Origin: Nocardia asiatica NBRC 100129
GTDB taxonomy: Bacteria; Actinomycetota; Actinomycetes; Mycobacteriales; Mycobacteriaceae
Direction: 5' to 3'
Length of the DNA: 38,899 nucleotides
Assembly: GCF_000308415.1 (NCBI RefSeq)
Contig: NZ_BAFS01000461.1
Coordinates: 1-38,899 of the forward strand
Shown: piece after piece, positions 25,503 through 34,398 of the stretch
How positions within the stretch are numbered: the first letter of the stretch is position 1
Layout of the letters: each line of letters starts with the position of its first letter
The notes under the pieces: model-generated
Database searches by the model: none
What the model was told of the DNA's origin: nothing
The model's input: the letters and a program-made list of their open reading frames with translations, nothing else
Position numbers and translations under genes: made by a program

Positions 25503-26719
25503 CTGCTGGACCAACTGAGAGGGAACTACTCCTCGACGTCTTGCTGACCGATCACGGCTCAGCCGGCCCCTACGAGGCGTTCCGACGCTTGCGCGAGACT
25601 CAGCCCGTGCTTGTCACGCGATCGGGGGTCCTGGTACTGAGTCGCTACGACGACTGCGCAGCTGCGCTCCGTAACCGTAGCCTCGGCAAGGCCGACGAGT
25701 CGCTGGGATTCGGCTTGTCGGAGATTCCCGAAGAGTTGCAACGTCAGGCTATGCATCGATTCCGGCGCACCATGCTGTTCCGCAACCCGCCTGACCACCA
25801 CCGGCTGCGTCGGCTGGTCGCTGACGTTTTCACCCCTCGGCACATCGACGAGTTGCGCGGCCGCGTTGTCACGCAGATCCGTGATCTGATCGATGTCATC
25901 GAGGACCAGGGTTCCGCCGATATCATCAGCGATCTCGCCCTCCCGCTGCCCGTGAATGTAATAGGCGATCTTCTTGGAGTGCCAGTGACCGATCGAGCCG
26001 TGGCCGCTCCTCTGGTACGCGCCCTGGTCGCCTCGCTCGAGCCCAGCGCGGACGCCGCGGCGCTGACTGCCGCGTGTGAAGCGGAAGACCAACTCGCAAC
26101 GTACTTCACAGACCTCCTGGCGGCCAAACGCGCCCACCCGGACGACGACCTGCTCAGCCGTCTCGCCGTGGCGCATGGCGACGACGTCTTGGACGACGAC
26201 GAATGCGTTGGCACCGCGATACTGTTGTTCGCGGCAGGGTTCGAAACCACCACAAACCTCATCGGTAACGGCGTTGCTGCACTGCTCGCCCATCCCAGCC
26301 AAATGGACCTATTGCGGGCCAGGCCCGATCTGGCGAGCAACGCCGTCGAAGAATTGTTGCGTTACGACTCGCCGGTCCAGACCAATGGGCGCACGGTGCT
26401 CGAGCCAACACGGGTGGCAGGAGTCGACCTGGATCCTGGCCAGGTTGTATTGACCTTGCTCGGGGCGGCCAACCGAGACCCGGACCGATTCTGCGACCCC
26501 GATAGCCTCGATATCACCCGAACCGGGACCCCGCCGCTATCGTTCGGTGCCGGCATTCACTTTTGTCTTGGCGCGCCGTTGGCGCGGCTCGAAGGAGCCG
26601 TACTGTTCCCACTCCTCACGGCGCGTTTTCCCGGTCTTAGGCTCGTCGAACAACCTCGCTGGCGTACGGGGTTGTCCTTTCGCGGGCTGTCGAGTCTGAA
26701 GGTGGTCACCGGATGCTGA
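25499..26719 (+). CDS. Cytochrome P450
   Basis: 406 residues, a soluble bacterial class I P450. The I-helix is LFAAGFETTTNLIGNG with the acid-Thr pair for O2 activation, the K-helix is EELLRYDSPVQ (ExxR), and the heme loop is FGAGIHFCLGAPLARLE. The N-terminal part has the substrate-contacting B and C helices (RRTMLFRNPPDHHRLRRLV, the usual C-helix heme propionate contact). Starts at GTG 25499 inside the thioesterase stop and overlaps the next gene by seven bases. No ferredoxin lies nearby. Substrate unknown. It is not a CYP153. Confidence 0.92.
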   Translation: MTAGPTERELLLDVLLTDHGSAGPYEAFRRLRETQPVLVTRSGVLVLSRYDDCAAALRNRSLGKADESLGFGLSEIPEELQRQAMHRFRRTMLFRNPPDHHRLRRLVADVFTPRHIDELRGRVVTQIRDLIDVIEDQGSADIISDLALPLPVNVIGDLLGVPVTDRAVAAPLVRALVASLEPSADAAALTAACEAEDQLATYFTDLLAAKRAHPDDDLLSRLAVAHGDDVLDDDECVGTAILLFAAGFETTTNLIGNGVAALLAHPSQMDLLRARPDLASNAVEELLRYDSPVQTNGRTVLEPTRVAGVDLDPGQVVLTLLGAANRDPDRFCDPDSLDITRTGTPPLSFGAGIHFCLGAPLARLEGAVLFPLLTARFPGLRLVEQPRWRTGLSFRGLSSLKVVTGC

Positions 26720-27753
26720 TCCAGCCTTACCCGCACCTGAAGGGCGGCCATTGTGGTTCGGGTGCGTTGCGCGATCTTATGTCCTGGGCCGGGCTTGGCT
26801 GGGACGGCGAGCTGAGCGAAGGACTCGTGTTCACACTCGGCGGCGCACTCGATTTCGCTTACCTGCGCGCCGATGCGATCAATCCTCCGATATACCTGGT
26901 GGGGCGTGGTGGGGATTTGGAGGTCGACCTGTTGAGGCGCCTCGGTGCGAAGACCGAACTACGTCAGACCGAGGATCCCGACCTCGGTTGGAAATGGGTG
27001 AGGACCGAACTGGACTCCGGACGGCCCGTCATGGTCTGGGCCGACATCGCTGAACTCCCATACCTGCGGGTACGACTGCGCATGAGCCGCCACGACATCG
27101 TTATCGTCGGCTATGATGACGAGGCTCGCGACGCGTATATCGTCGACAACGACCGCGATGAGATCCAGACGGTGTCGTATGACGCATTGGCACGGGCACG
27201 AGCCTCCACGGGGTTCCCGACACCCACACGCCACGCCACGTACATAGTCGATTGGCCGTCCGACGTGCCTGACCTCCCGTCCATGGCTGCCGCAGCGCTC
27301 GAACAATCGGCGGCAACCCTGAAACATGGGGGCCCCAGTTCGATTGCCGCGCCGGCCTCGAACGGTGTCTCCGGCACCGGGCTCGACGGCGTTCGCCGCT
27401 TCGCTGAAGACGTCTCCAGTTGGCCCGACATCTTCGGAGACGAAGACCTCGAGGCTGTGCTCAGGTCACTCGCTGCCTTCATCGAAAAAGCGGGTACCGG
27501 AGGCGGTCTGTTTCGACGCCTCATCGCTCAAGGGTGCGTCGATCTCGCCGATTACACGCGCAATCCGAAGGTTCACGCGGCCGCACGCGCAGCACGGCTG
27601 GCCGCACAGTCTTGGACGAGGCTCGCCCAAATCGCCGTCTCCGATGAAACCCCATCGCGACGCTCGGTTCAGGTAGCCCGGCATGCCGCCGTGCTGCCAG
27701 AGTTGGAGGAAACCTTGGCAGATCTTCTCGCCGCCGCCGCCAACTCACTCTGA
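26713..27753 (+). CDS. BtrH-like acyltransferase (BtrH_N plus DUF4872)
   Basis: 346 residues. The N-terminal domain resembles BtrH from butirosin biosynthesis: HLKGGHCGSGALRDLMSW, with a candidate catalytic Cys14, His127 in RHDIVIVGYDD and Asp145 in YIVDND, a papain/C39-like arrangement. LSEGLVFTLGGALDFAYL is also typical. The C-terminal half is helical (DUF4872-like, with WPDIFGDEDLEAVLRSLAAF, then IEKAGTGGGLFRRL). BtrH moves an acyl group from a carrier protein onto an amine. With the thioesterase and P450 in one operon, this suggests acyl modification of a small molecule, but no carrier protein gene is present here. The acceptor is unknown. Confidence 0.8.
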   Translation: MLIQPYPHLKGGHCGSGALRDLMSWAGLGWDGELSEGLVFTLGGALDFAYLRADAINPPIYLVGRGGDLEVDLLRRLGAKTELRQTEDPDLGWKWVRTELDSGRPVMVWADIAELPYLRVRLRMSRHDIVIVGYDDEARDAYIVDNDRDEIQTVSYDALARARASTGFPTPTRHATYIVDWPSDVPDLPSMAAAALEQSAATLKHGGPSSIAAPASNGVSGTGLDGVRRFAEDVSSWPDIFGDEDLEAVLRSLAAFIEKAGTGGGLFRRLIAQGCVDLADYTRNPKVHAAARAARLAAQSWTRLAQIAVSDETPSRRSVQVARHAAVLPELEETLADLLAAAANSL

Positions 27754-27842
27754 ACCAGCTTGTCTGCAGACAGGTACATCCGCTACGGCTTCGAGACCGG
27801 TGGTGAAGTGCGCCTGTGGGGGATGGGGTAGCCCCAGGCGGT

Positions 27843-27858
27843 GGCCCGGGACCGGGCC
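27843..27858 (+). terminator. Possible hairpin after the BtrH-like gene
   Basis: GGCCCGGGACCGGGCC is a perfect inverted repeat (GGCCC stem, GGGACC loop or longer) lying 90 bp after the stop and just before the IS3 end. No T-run follows, so its role as a terminator is uncertain. Confidence 0.3.
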
Positions 27859-27920
27859 GACGACGTGAACCGTCCTGGACTGGCTGGAGACTCCTGATTT
27901 AGCAAGGGAGACTGTCAGCC

Positions 27921-28244
27921 ATGGCGGCACCACGGAAGTTCGACGAGGAAACCCGCGCTCGGGCGGTGAGGATGTATCAGGATCGGATCCGCGAGCACGG
28001 TGACTCGATGGCCGGTGCGCGCCGGCATGTCGGTGCGCTGCTGGATATCAACCCGGCGACTCTGCGGAACTGGGTCACCCGCGCCGAGCAGGGCGAGACC
28101 GGGCCGGCGGCCGCGGCGGAATCGGAGTATGCGGAGTTGAGGGCTCTGCGGCGTGAAGTAGTCGAATTGCGCAGGGCGAACGAGCTTTTGCGGACAGCGA
28201 GTGCGTTTTTCGCGGCGGCGGAGGTCGACCGCCGACTGCGGTGA
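27921..28244 (+). CDS. IS3-family OrfA
   Basis: 107 residues with a transposase_8 HTH (DETRARAVRMYQDRI, then LLDINPATLRNWVTRAEQG) and a C-terminal coiled coil (LRREVVELRRANELLRTASAFFAA). Start ATG 27921 has AAGGGAG upstream. It overlaps OrfB by four bases (GTGA). Confidence 0.85.
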   Translation: MAAPRKFDEETRARAVRMYQDRIREHGDSMAGARRHVGALLDINPATLRNWVTRAEQGETGPAAAAESEYAELRALRREVVELRRANELLRTASAFFAAAEVDRRLR

Positions 28245-29167
28245 TCGTCGACTACATCGACGACCACAAGGGTTGCTTCGGGGTTGACCCGATCTGCCGC
28301 GTGCTGACCGAGCACGGGCTCAAGATCGCCCCGTCCACCTACTATGCCGCCAAACAGTGCGGTATCAGCGACGCCACCTGGGCCGATGCTCACACCGCGA
28401 ACGTGTCGTTCGACCTGTGGAGCGCGAATCGGGGCCTGTACGGGGTGCGCAAACTCTGGCACACCGCCCGCCGCGCCGGTCACAATATCGGCCGCGACCA
28501 GGTAGCGCGGCTGATGCGGCTGACCGGGATAGACGGGGTTGTGCGCGGGTGACGGACCACGAGAACCACCGAACCCGGGCCCGCGTCGACGCCGCGGCAT
28601 CCGGACCTGATCGGGCGCGCCTGGTCGACGCCGATGCGTCCAGATCAATGGCGGGTTGCCGATTTCACCTACTGCTGGACTCTGGCCGGGTTCTGTTACA
28701 CCGCGTTCTGCGTGGACGTGTATTCGCGACGGATCTTGGGCTGGCGGGTTATGTCGTCGAAGACGACACCGTTGGTTATCTCGGTGCTCGAACAGGCGTT
28801 GTTCACCCGCCGTAGAACCGCTTTCCGTTTCACCGCAACAGGATTGATACATCATTCCGATGCGGGGTCGCAATATACGTCGCTGGCCTTCACCGAGGCA
28901 TTACGGGATTCGGGAATCGCCGGATCCATAGGCAGCGTGGGAGATGCGCTCGATAACGCGCTCATGGAATCGGCGATCGGGCTCTACAAAACCGAGTTGA
29001 TCGACCGGCACACCACGTTCTCGGGGCGGGCCGAGCTCGAACGGGAAACCGCATCATGGGTGCACTGGTACAACACCCAACGGCTACATTCCGCGATCGG
29101 ATACCGGCCACCGGTCGAATACGAACACCTCTACCATCAACAGACCATCTCGGCCGAGGTGGCCTGA
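28241..29167 (+). pseudogene. IS3-family OrfB with in-frame TGA
   Basis: One frame from GTG 28241 to the stop at 29167, interrupted only by TGA at 28550-28552 (after GIDGVVRG, before RTTRTTEPGP). The upstream part has the HTH_21 segment (CFGVDPICRVL, RGLYGVRKLWHTARR). The downstream part has the DDE core: VADFTYCWTLAG and VDVYSRRILGW, then LIHHSDAGSQYTS (second Asp), then DNALMESAIGLYKTELI (catalytic Glu), and WYNTQRLHSAIGYRPP. A single CGA to TGA change would explain it. Without readthrough the transposase is inactive. Confidence 0.82.
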
Positions 29168-29196
29168 ACTAGGGTCTCCACCGCATCCAGGACGGT

Positions 29197-29580
29197 TCAA
29201 GGCGACGCGACCTGCGCGGCGAATTCGTCGAACGTGGCGATCTGGTCGCCCAGCGCGTTGGGCGTCTGCCACCCGAGGCCGGGGTAGGACCCACCGGCGA
29301 GGGCATACCCGTCAGCGAGCAGTATGCTGCTCACCTCGGCCGAGTTGGCGTTCTGGGCGGGGTTCGACGGTCCGGGGTTGTAGCCATGGGAGAAGAGCAG
29401 CACGGTGCCGTTCCAGTTGGCCGGCACCTCGAACAGATAGGTGGATCCGTCGGGCAGTGTGCCGGTGATCTTGCGGGCAGCACCGTCCGCCGTTTCAGCG
29501 CATCCGACGTTACTGCCGGCGAGTGCCGCAACTGTGATGGCGGCCGCAGCCGCGATAAGAAACTTCTTCTTGGTGCGCAT
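29197..29580 (-). pseudogene. Secreted alpha/beta hydrolase, 3' part lost at the IS3 end
   Basis: 127 residues remain. There is an N-terminal signal (MRTKKKFLIAAAAAITVAAL) followed by AGSNVGCAET, possibly a poor lipobox. Then comes the start of a hydrolase domain: LPDGSTYLFEVPANWNGTVL, LFSHGYNPG (oxyanion loop) and LLADGYALAGGSYPGLGWQT. The frame runs into the IS3 terminal repeat and stops at once. The nucleophile elbow and all downstream parts are missing, and no matching remainder is seen on the other side of the IS. Probably inactive. Confidence 0.75.
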
Positions 29581-31215
29581 CAGGAACAGACCTTGCTTTC
29601 TCTGAACTATGAGGGATATGGGTTGCCGGCCTCGCCGGCGGCAGGGGGAGAGAAAGTGCTGCCAGGACGAGATTCAGGAGCGCTGCACCCGCGGCGATCA
29701 GGAATGAGATGCGGAAGCCGTCCAGCGTGGGTATCTCGGTGTTCTCTACGTGTTGAGCCGTGCCGGCGAGGACCACGCCGACGACGGCGCTGGACATCGC
29801 CGTGCCGATGGCGCGCATCAGTGAGTTCAGTCCGTTGGCCGCGCCCGATTCCGACGGGTCGACGGCGCCGAGGATGAGGGCGGGCATTGCCGCGTAGGCG
29901 GTGCCGACGCCGCTGCCCGCGAGGACGGCGACGATCACGATCTGCCACACCGCACCCAGCAGCATGGTGCCCGCGAGATATGCGACGGCGAGCAGTGCGA
30001 GCCCTGTCATCAGGGTGACCTTCGGCCCGCGCGCGGCCGAGAGCCGGGCGGCGAGCGGGGCGGCGATCATCATCGCGAGACCCATATGGGCAGCGCAGAG
30101 GCCGGTGACGATCATGGACATCCCCAACCCGTACCCGGTGGACTCGGGAAGCTGCAGTAGTTGCGGCAGGACGAGTGTCACCGCGAAGAACGCGAGGCCG
30201 GCGGTGATCGCGGCCAGGTTGGTCAGGAGGACCTGGCGGCGCGACGCCGTGCGCAGGTTCAGCAGCGGGTGCTCGGTGCGCAGTTCGAAGAGGACCCACA
30301 GCGCGAAGATCACGACGGTGGCGGCGAAGAGTCCGAGCGTGGTGGTGCTTGTCCAGCCCCAGTCGGCGCCCTTGGAGATGGGCAGCAGCAGGGCGACGAG
30401 GCCGAGGGCGAGTCCGAGCGCGCCGATCACGTCGAAGCGGCCGGGGGCGCGCTGCGCGCTCTCGGGGACGACGGCGAAGATCGTTGCCATGGCTGCCGCG
30501 CCGAGGGTGGCGGCGCCGAAGAACAGCCAGTGCCAGTCGAGGTTCTGGGCGACGACCGCGGCCAGCGGTATGGCGAGCGCGCCCCCGACGCCGAGCGAGC
30601 TGCTTATCAGGCGCCATTGCCGATCCGTGCCGTTCGGGCGGTAATTCGTCCCGGATGATGCCGATGCCTAGCGGGATGGCGCCCAATGCGAAGCCCTGTA
30701 TGGCGCGGCCCAGGACCATCGGCACGAGGTCGGAGGTGAATCCGGAGATCAGCGAGCCCCAGCACCATCAGTGCGAGGCTGACGAGGACGAAGCGGCGCT
30801 TGCCGTAGAGGTCGCCGAGGCGTCCCATGACCGGAGTGGCGACGGCGCTGGACAGCAGGGTCGCGGTGATCACCCAGGCGGCGTTGGACGTTGTGGTGTC
30901 CAGCAGTCGGGGGAGGTCGGCGATGACGGGGACGAGTAGTGTCTGCATGACGGCGACGACGATGCCGCTGAAGGCGAGGACGGGGACGAGCCCGCTCGCT
31001 GTGGGAGTTGTGGCGGCGGGGGAGGCCGATATGGCCGATGTGGACACCGCGGCGGCGCCCTGGGGCGGTTCGTCACTACGGAAGGTGCCATGGTCGGTGG
31101 CCAGCGGAGCGTGAACCATGCGGGGGTCCTCCCGGGGCGGCGCGAATGGTCCGCCGTGCTGCGCCTGGTCGCTGCCGGAAGTGACGTCGGGAAATTGGGC
31201 GAATGAGCGTTTCAT
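29510..31215 (-). pseudogene. DHA2-family MFS exporter with two frameshifts
   Basis: Three frames together give a complete transporter. The N-terminal piece (from ATG 31215 or, after a long Ala/Pro leader, ATG 31119) has GLVPVLAFSGIVVAVMQTLL and motif A GRLGDLYGKRRFVL. Near 30755 one base is out and the text continues as LISGFTSDLVPMVLGRAIQG. Near 30612 a second shift leads to SSSLGVGGALAIPLAAVVAQ and then an open frame through the last helices to LPLPPARPATHI. The frame runs into the start of the hydrolase gene by about 70 bases. Both defects are single-base and could be decay or assembly errors. Function if intact: proton-driven efflux. Confidence 0.78.
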
Positions 31216-31378
31216 GGTTGGTTTCCTTGCTGCCGGCCCCGATGAAGGTCGCGGGAGATGTGTTCTGTGGCGTCCTGTGGTCAGGCGGCCCGCGTGGTGT
31301 GCGTACCGAAGGAGCGCTCGTGGGTAGATGAGGGGCCACGGGCCGTCCGCGCCCGCCTCGCCGGTGGGGTGGTCATGC

Positions 31379-32713
31379 TCAGGCCGGCTCGGTGAGGCGC
31401 GGGTCGAGGCCGTATTGCGCGTGGGCGCCGAGGTTCTCGCGCAGGGTGGATCCTTCGTAGTCCTCGTGGAACAGGCCACGTTCCTGCAGGATCGGGACGA
31501 CCTGGTCGACGAAGGCGTCGAAGCCGTCGTGGAAGGCGTCGAGGGCGATCGAGAAGCCGTCACAGGCCCCGGCCTCGAACCACTCCTGCATGTGCTCGGC
31601 CACGTCGGTGGCGGTACCGGCGACCACGGGGTGATAGTCGATCACACCGTGGGCGATGACATCGCGCAGCGTCCAGCCTTCCCGGGCCACTTCCAGGGCG
31701 CGGCCGGAGCGCGGGTCGCGCGGACTGGGCACCGCGGCGGCCAGCTGCTGCACGGTGAGCGGCTGGTCGAGTTGTTCGGGGCCGAGCCGGAGGCCGATCA
31801 TGGCCCCGAGATAACGGACGCGCTGGTCCAGGTCGACGACCTCGTCCAGGAAGCGTCGTCGCTCCAGAGCGGCAGCGCGGGAGCCGGCGATGGTCGGCAT
31901 GAAGCCGGCGAGCATTTTCACCTCGTCCGGGTCGCGTCCGGCGCGCTCGGCGGCGTCCCGCAGGGCCTGGCGCTGAGCCCGGGCATCCTCGATGCTGTAC
32001 GGGTTGGCGTACACGCCACTGGCGTAGCGGCCCGCGATCTCGAGGCCGTAACCGCCGCCGCCCGCCTGGAAGATGACCGGCTGACCCTGTTCGGACGGGG
32101 GGATGGGCAGCGGGCCGCGGGAGGCGACGTGGCGGCCCCGCAGGTTGACCGGCCGGATCCTGTCCATATCGGCGTAACGCTTGTTCTCGACGTCGAGCAG
32201 CAAGGCGTCCTTCTCCCAGCTGCCCCACAACGCCTGCACGATCTGGATGACCTCGTGGGCGCGCTCGTACTTCTCCGCGCGCGGCGGGACCTCGCTGCCG
32301 AAGTTCGCCGCGGCAGCGGGATCGGAGGTGGTCACCGCGTTCCAGCCGGCTCGGCCGTGGCTGATCACATCCAAGGCCTTGAACTGGCGGGCGAGGTTGT
32401 AGGGCTCGTTGAAAGTGGTGGAGGCGGTGGTGACCAGGCCGATCCGCTCGGTCTCCCGCGCGAGGACGGTCAGCAGCAGCAGCGGCTCGATCGCCTGGCG
32501 CGGTGCGTGGTGGGTGAGGTCCATATCCAGGACCGGGGTGTCGGCAATGAACAACAGTTGCACCTTGCCGCGTTCGGCGGCCTGCGCGTAGCGGACGAAC
32601 TGGTCCATGTCCGTGTAGCTGTTCAGGTTCGCACCCGGCAGCCGCCAGGCCCCGGGCTCGGCCCCGTAGCCGCCGCTGAACTGCATGCCCAGGATCATCT
32701 GCCGGCTTGTCAT
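31379..32713 (-). CDS. Flavin-dependent LLM monooxygenase (NtaA/SnaA/DszA family)
   Basis: 444 residues, a luciferase-like TIM barrel using FMNH2 supplied by a separate flavin reductase. Typical text: LGMQFSGGYGAEPGAWRLPG near the N-terminus, then FIADTPV, then RIGLVTTASTTFNEPYNLAR, LDVISHGRAGWNAVTT and QAGGGGYGLEIAGRYASGVY. Family members oxidise nitrilotriacetate, sulfones, sulfides and similar xenobiotics. The gene is full length with AAGGTAGGG before ATG 32713. The IS110 element begins a few dozen bases upstream, so the gene is probably cut off from its own promoter at 34.2 kb. The nitroreductase upstream could provide reduced flavin (inference). Confidence 0.9.
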   Translation of the reverse strand: MTSRQMILGMQFSGGYGAEPGAWRLPGANLNSYTDMDQFVRYAQAAERGKVQLLFIADTPVLDMDLTHHAPRQAIEPLLLLTVLARETERIGLVTTASTTFNEPYNLARQFKALDVISHGRAGWNAVTTSDPAAAANFGSEVPPRAEKYERAHEVIQIVQALWGSWEKDALLLDVENKRYADMDRIRPVNLRGRHVASRGPLPIPPSEQGQPVIFQAGGGGYGLEIAGRYASGVYANPYSIEDARAQRQALRDAAERAGRDPDEVKMLAGFMPTIAGSRAAALERRRFLDEVVDLDQRVRYLGAMIGLRLGPEQLDQPLTVQQLAAAVPSPRDPRSGRALEVAREGWTLRDVIAHGVIDYHPVVAGTATDVAEHMQEWFEAGACDGFSIALDAFHDGFDAFVDQVVPILQERGLFHEDYEGSTLRENLGAHAQYGLDPRLTEPA

Positions 32714-32739
32714 GGTTGCCCTACCTTTCTGAGTAGGTC

Positions 32740-34190
32740 GTAGGGGCGGGTCGTAAAGTCCCTGAGGCCCAGGGGAATCGGGTGTGGCTTACATGGTTGT
32801 GCCGCGTGTGGCTCCAGGAGCTTGGCCGCCCGGTTCCCCGTGACGACCCGGCCGCATATTGGGATGTGCGAGCGAATCGCTGTGTAGGGCAACGTCGGCG
32901 CGGTCGTCTGTGGCGTGAGGTTCCAACGAGCTGATGGAGGCGGGCATGGCCCAGATCTGGGCTGGTGTGGACATCGGGAAGACCGGCCACCATTGCGTGG
33001 TCATCAACACCGACGGCAAACGACTGCTGTCGCGGCGAATAGCCAACGATGAACCCGAGCTGGTAAAACTCATCGACGAGGTTCGGGAGCTGGGCCAGGA
33101 CACGGTCTGGGCGGTGGACCTGCCCGATGGCGGTGCGGCGCTGCTGATCGGGCTGCTGGTCGAACGCGATCAGCAGCTGCTGTATATCCCCGGCCGAACG
33201 CTGAACCGGGTCGCCGGCGGCTACCGGGGCGAAGGCAAGACCGACGCCCGCGACGCCGCGATCATCGCTGATCAAGCACGGATGCGCCGCGATCTGCATC
33301 CGCTGCGCCCCGGTGACGAAGTCACCATCGAGCTGAAGCTGCTCACCACCCGCCGCGCTGACCTGGTGGCCGACCGAACCCGCGCGATCAACCGGCTGCG
33401 TGGCCTGCTCAGCGGGATCTTTCCCGCGTTGGACCGCGCGTTCGACAACCTCACCCTGGTCGGACCGCTGACTCTGCTGACCGGCTATCAAACCCCTGCC
33501 GCTCTGCGCAGAACAGGTGCGTCCCGACTCGAAACCTGGTTGTCGACCAGAAAAGTGAGAAATCCCGGCAAGGTCGCCGCCGCAGCGATCGAGGCCGCGG
33601 CCCGCCAGCACACCCGCTTGCCCGGCGAAGCGCTGACCGCGTCGATGGTCGCGGCGCTGGCCGAGGAGGTGATGGCCCTCAACGAGCGAATCAAAGAAGC
33701 CGACAAGCTCATCGAGGGCCGATTTCACCGCCACGAACTCGCCGAAGTGATCATCAGCCTGCCCGGCATCGGCACCTTGCTCGGCGCGGAATTCCTCGCT
33801 GCCACCGGCGGTGACATGGACTACTTCGGGACCCCGGACCGACTCGCCGGATTTGCCGGGCTCGCACCCGCTGCCTGGGATTCCGGTCGAATACGCGGAA
33901 ACCTGCACCGCCCCAAGCGATATCACCGCGGACTCAACCGTGTCTTCTACCAGTCGGCGATGATCTCGATCAGCTGCAGCCCCGAATCGCGCACCTACGA
34001 CAGGAAACGCGGCGAGGGCAAAAAACACACCCAAGCCGTCCTCGCCCTGGTCCGCCGCCGCGTCAACGTGCTGTGGGCACTCATCCGCGAGAAACGGCCC
34101 TACCAACCGCTGCCACCCGTCGCGGTGGCAGCCTGATCCCGTCATCGGAAATCAACTTCCGAGGTTGACAACTTCATTGGGAAGCTCCTC
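32740..34190 (+). mobile_element. IS110-family insertion sequence
   Basis: About 1.4 kb; the ends are estimated because IS110 elements lack clear terminal repeats. It has one transposase gene, about 200 bp of non-coding DNA upstream and a short downstream end. The upstream non-coding part is where IS110-group elements encode their bridge RNA (family knowledge); I cannot fold it here. The element lies between the LLM gene and the promoter pointing at it. Confidence 0.65.
32946..34136 (+). CDS. IS110-family transposase (DEDD recombinase)
   Basis: 396 residues from ATG 32946, preceded by GGAGG at five bases. The N-terminal RuvC-like DEDD domain begins IWAGVDIGKTGHHCVVI and continues with TVWAVDLPDG and GEGKTDARDAAIIADQAR. 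The C-terminal transposase_20 domain has SLPGIGTLLGAEFLAATGGD, then GFAGLAPAAWDSG, which contains the conserved Ser region of the family. Full length and without frameshift, so the element may be active. Confidence 0.93.
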   Translation: MAQIWAGVDIGKTGHHCVVINTDGKRLLSRRIANDEPELVKLIDEVRELGQDTVWAVDLPDGGAALLIGLLVERDQQLLYIPGRTLNRVAGGYRGEGKTDARDAAIIADQARMRRDLHPLRPGDEVTIELKLLTTRRADLVADRTRAINRLRGLLSGIFPALDRAFDNLTLVGPLTLLTGYQTPAALRRTGASRLETWLSTRKVRNPGKVAAAAIEAAARQHTRLPGEALTASMVAALAEEVMALNERIKEADKLIEGRFHRHELAEVIISLPGIGTLLGAEFLAATGGDMDYFGTPDRLAGFAGLAPAAWDSGRIRGNLHRPKRYHRGLNRVFYQSAMISISCSPESRTYDRKRGEGKKHTQAVLALVRRRVNVLWALIREKRPYQPLPPVAVAA

Positions 34191-34207
34191 CCAACGAGGC
34201 AATGGAA

Positions 34208-34263
34208 ACGGAGGGTGCCTCCGTGGACTCCCAAGAATACGGAGGCAGCCTCCGAATTGTCAA
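34208..34263 (-). promoter_or_regulatory. Minus-strand promoter with paired 17-bp operators, stranded behind IS110
   Basis: On the minus strand TTGACA (34258-34263) and TATTCT (34234-34239) are 18 bases apart and point towards the LLM gene. ACGGAGGCAGCCTCCGA (34239-34255) fills the spacer. ACGGAGGGTGCCTCCGT (34208-34224) lies at the expected transcription start, 31 bp away. Both follow the pattern RCGGAGGNNGCMTCCG, also found twice upstream of the TetR gene at 36.4-37.0 kb. Confidence 0.65.
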
Positions 34264-34398
34264 GTGGTGCGATCTGCCGGCGGGAGGAACCCGAGACGGA
34301 TGCCGCGCGTGTGGACCGAAGTGAGCGCGGGCTCCGGATCCGGGCCGGCCGTGTGGCGGCCCGGATCCACGCGCCGGGGGCATCTGTGGGCTGACGGA

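Larger units (their letters stand above)
27866..29199 (+). mobile_element. IS3-family insertion sequence, 1334 bp, with nonsense mutation
   Basis: The terminal inverted repeats begin TGAACCGTCCTGGA at 27866 and, on the other strand, at 29199. The first 14 bases are identical and similarity continues for about a dozen more (TGGAGAC shared). OrfA and OrfB are on +. The flanking triplets differ (ACG and AGG), so no target duplication is seen, which suggests a rearrangement after insertion. The right end cuts off the gene of a secreted hydrolase. Confidence 0.85.

Noticed and set aside
27761..27772. Palindrome TGTCTGCAGACA after the BtrH-like gene as a terminator or operator
   Set aside because: It is a short self-complementary site with no loop or T-run and has no second copy. 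It is not enough for a call.
31328..32743. Plus-strand open frame of 471 codons opposite the LLM monooxygenase
   Set aside because: The minus-strand frame has all LLM family motifs; the plus-strand text is a Gly/Val/Asp-rich shadow.
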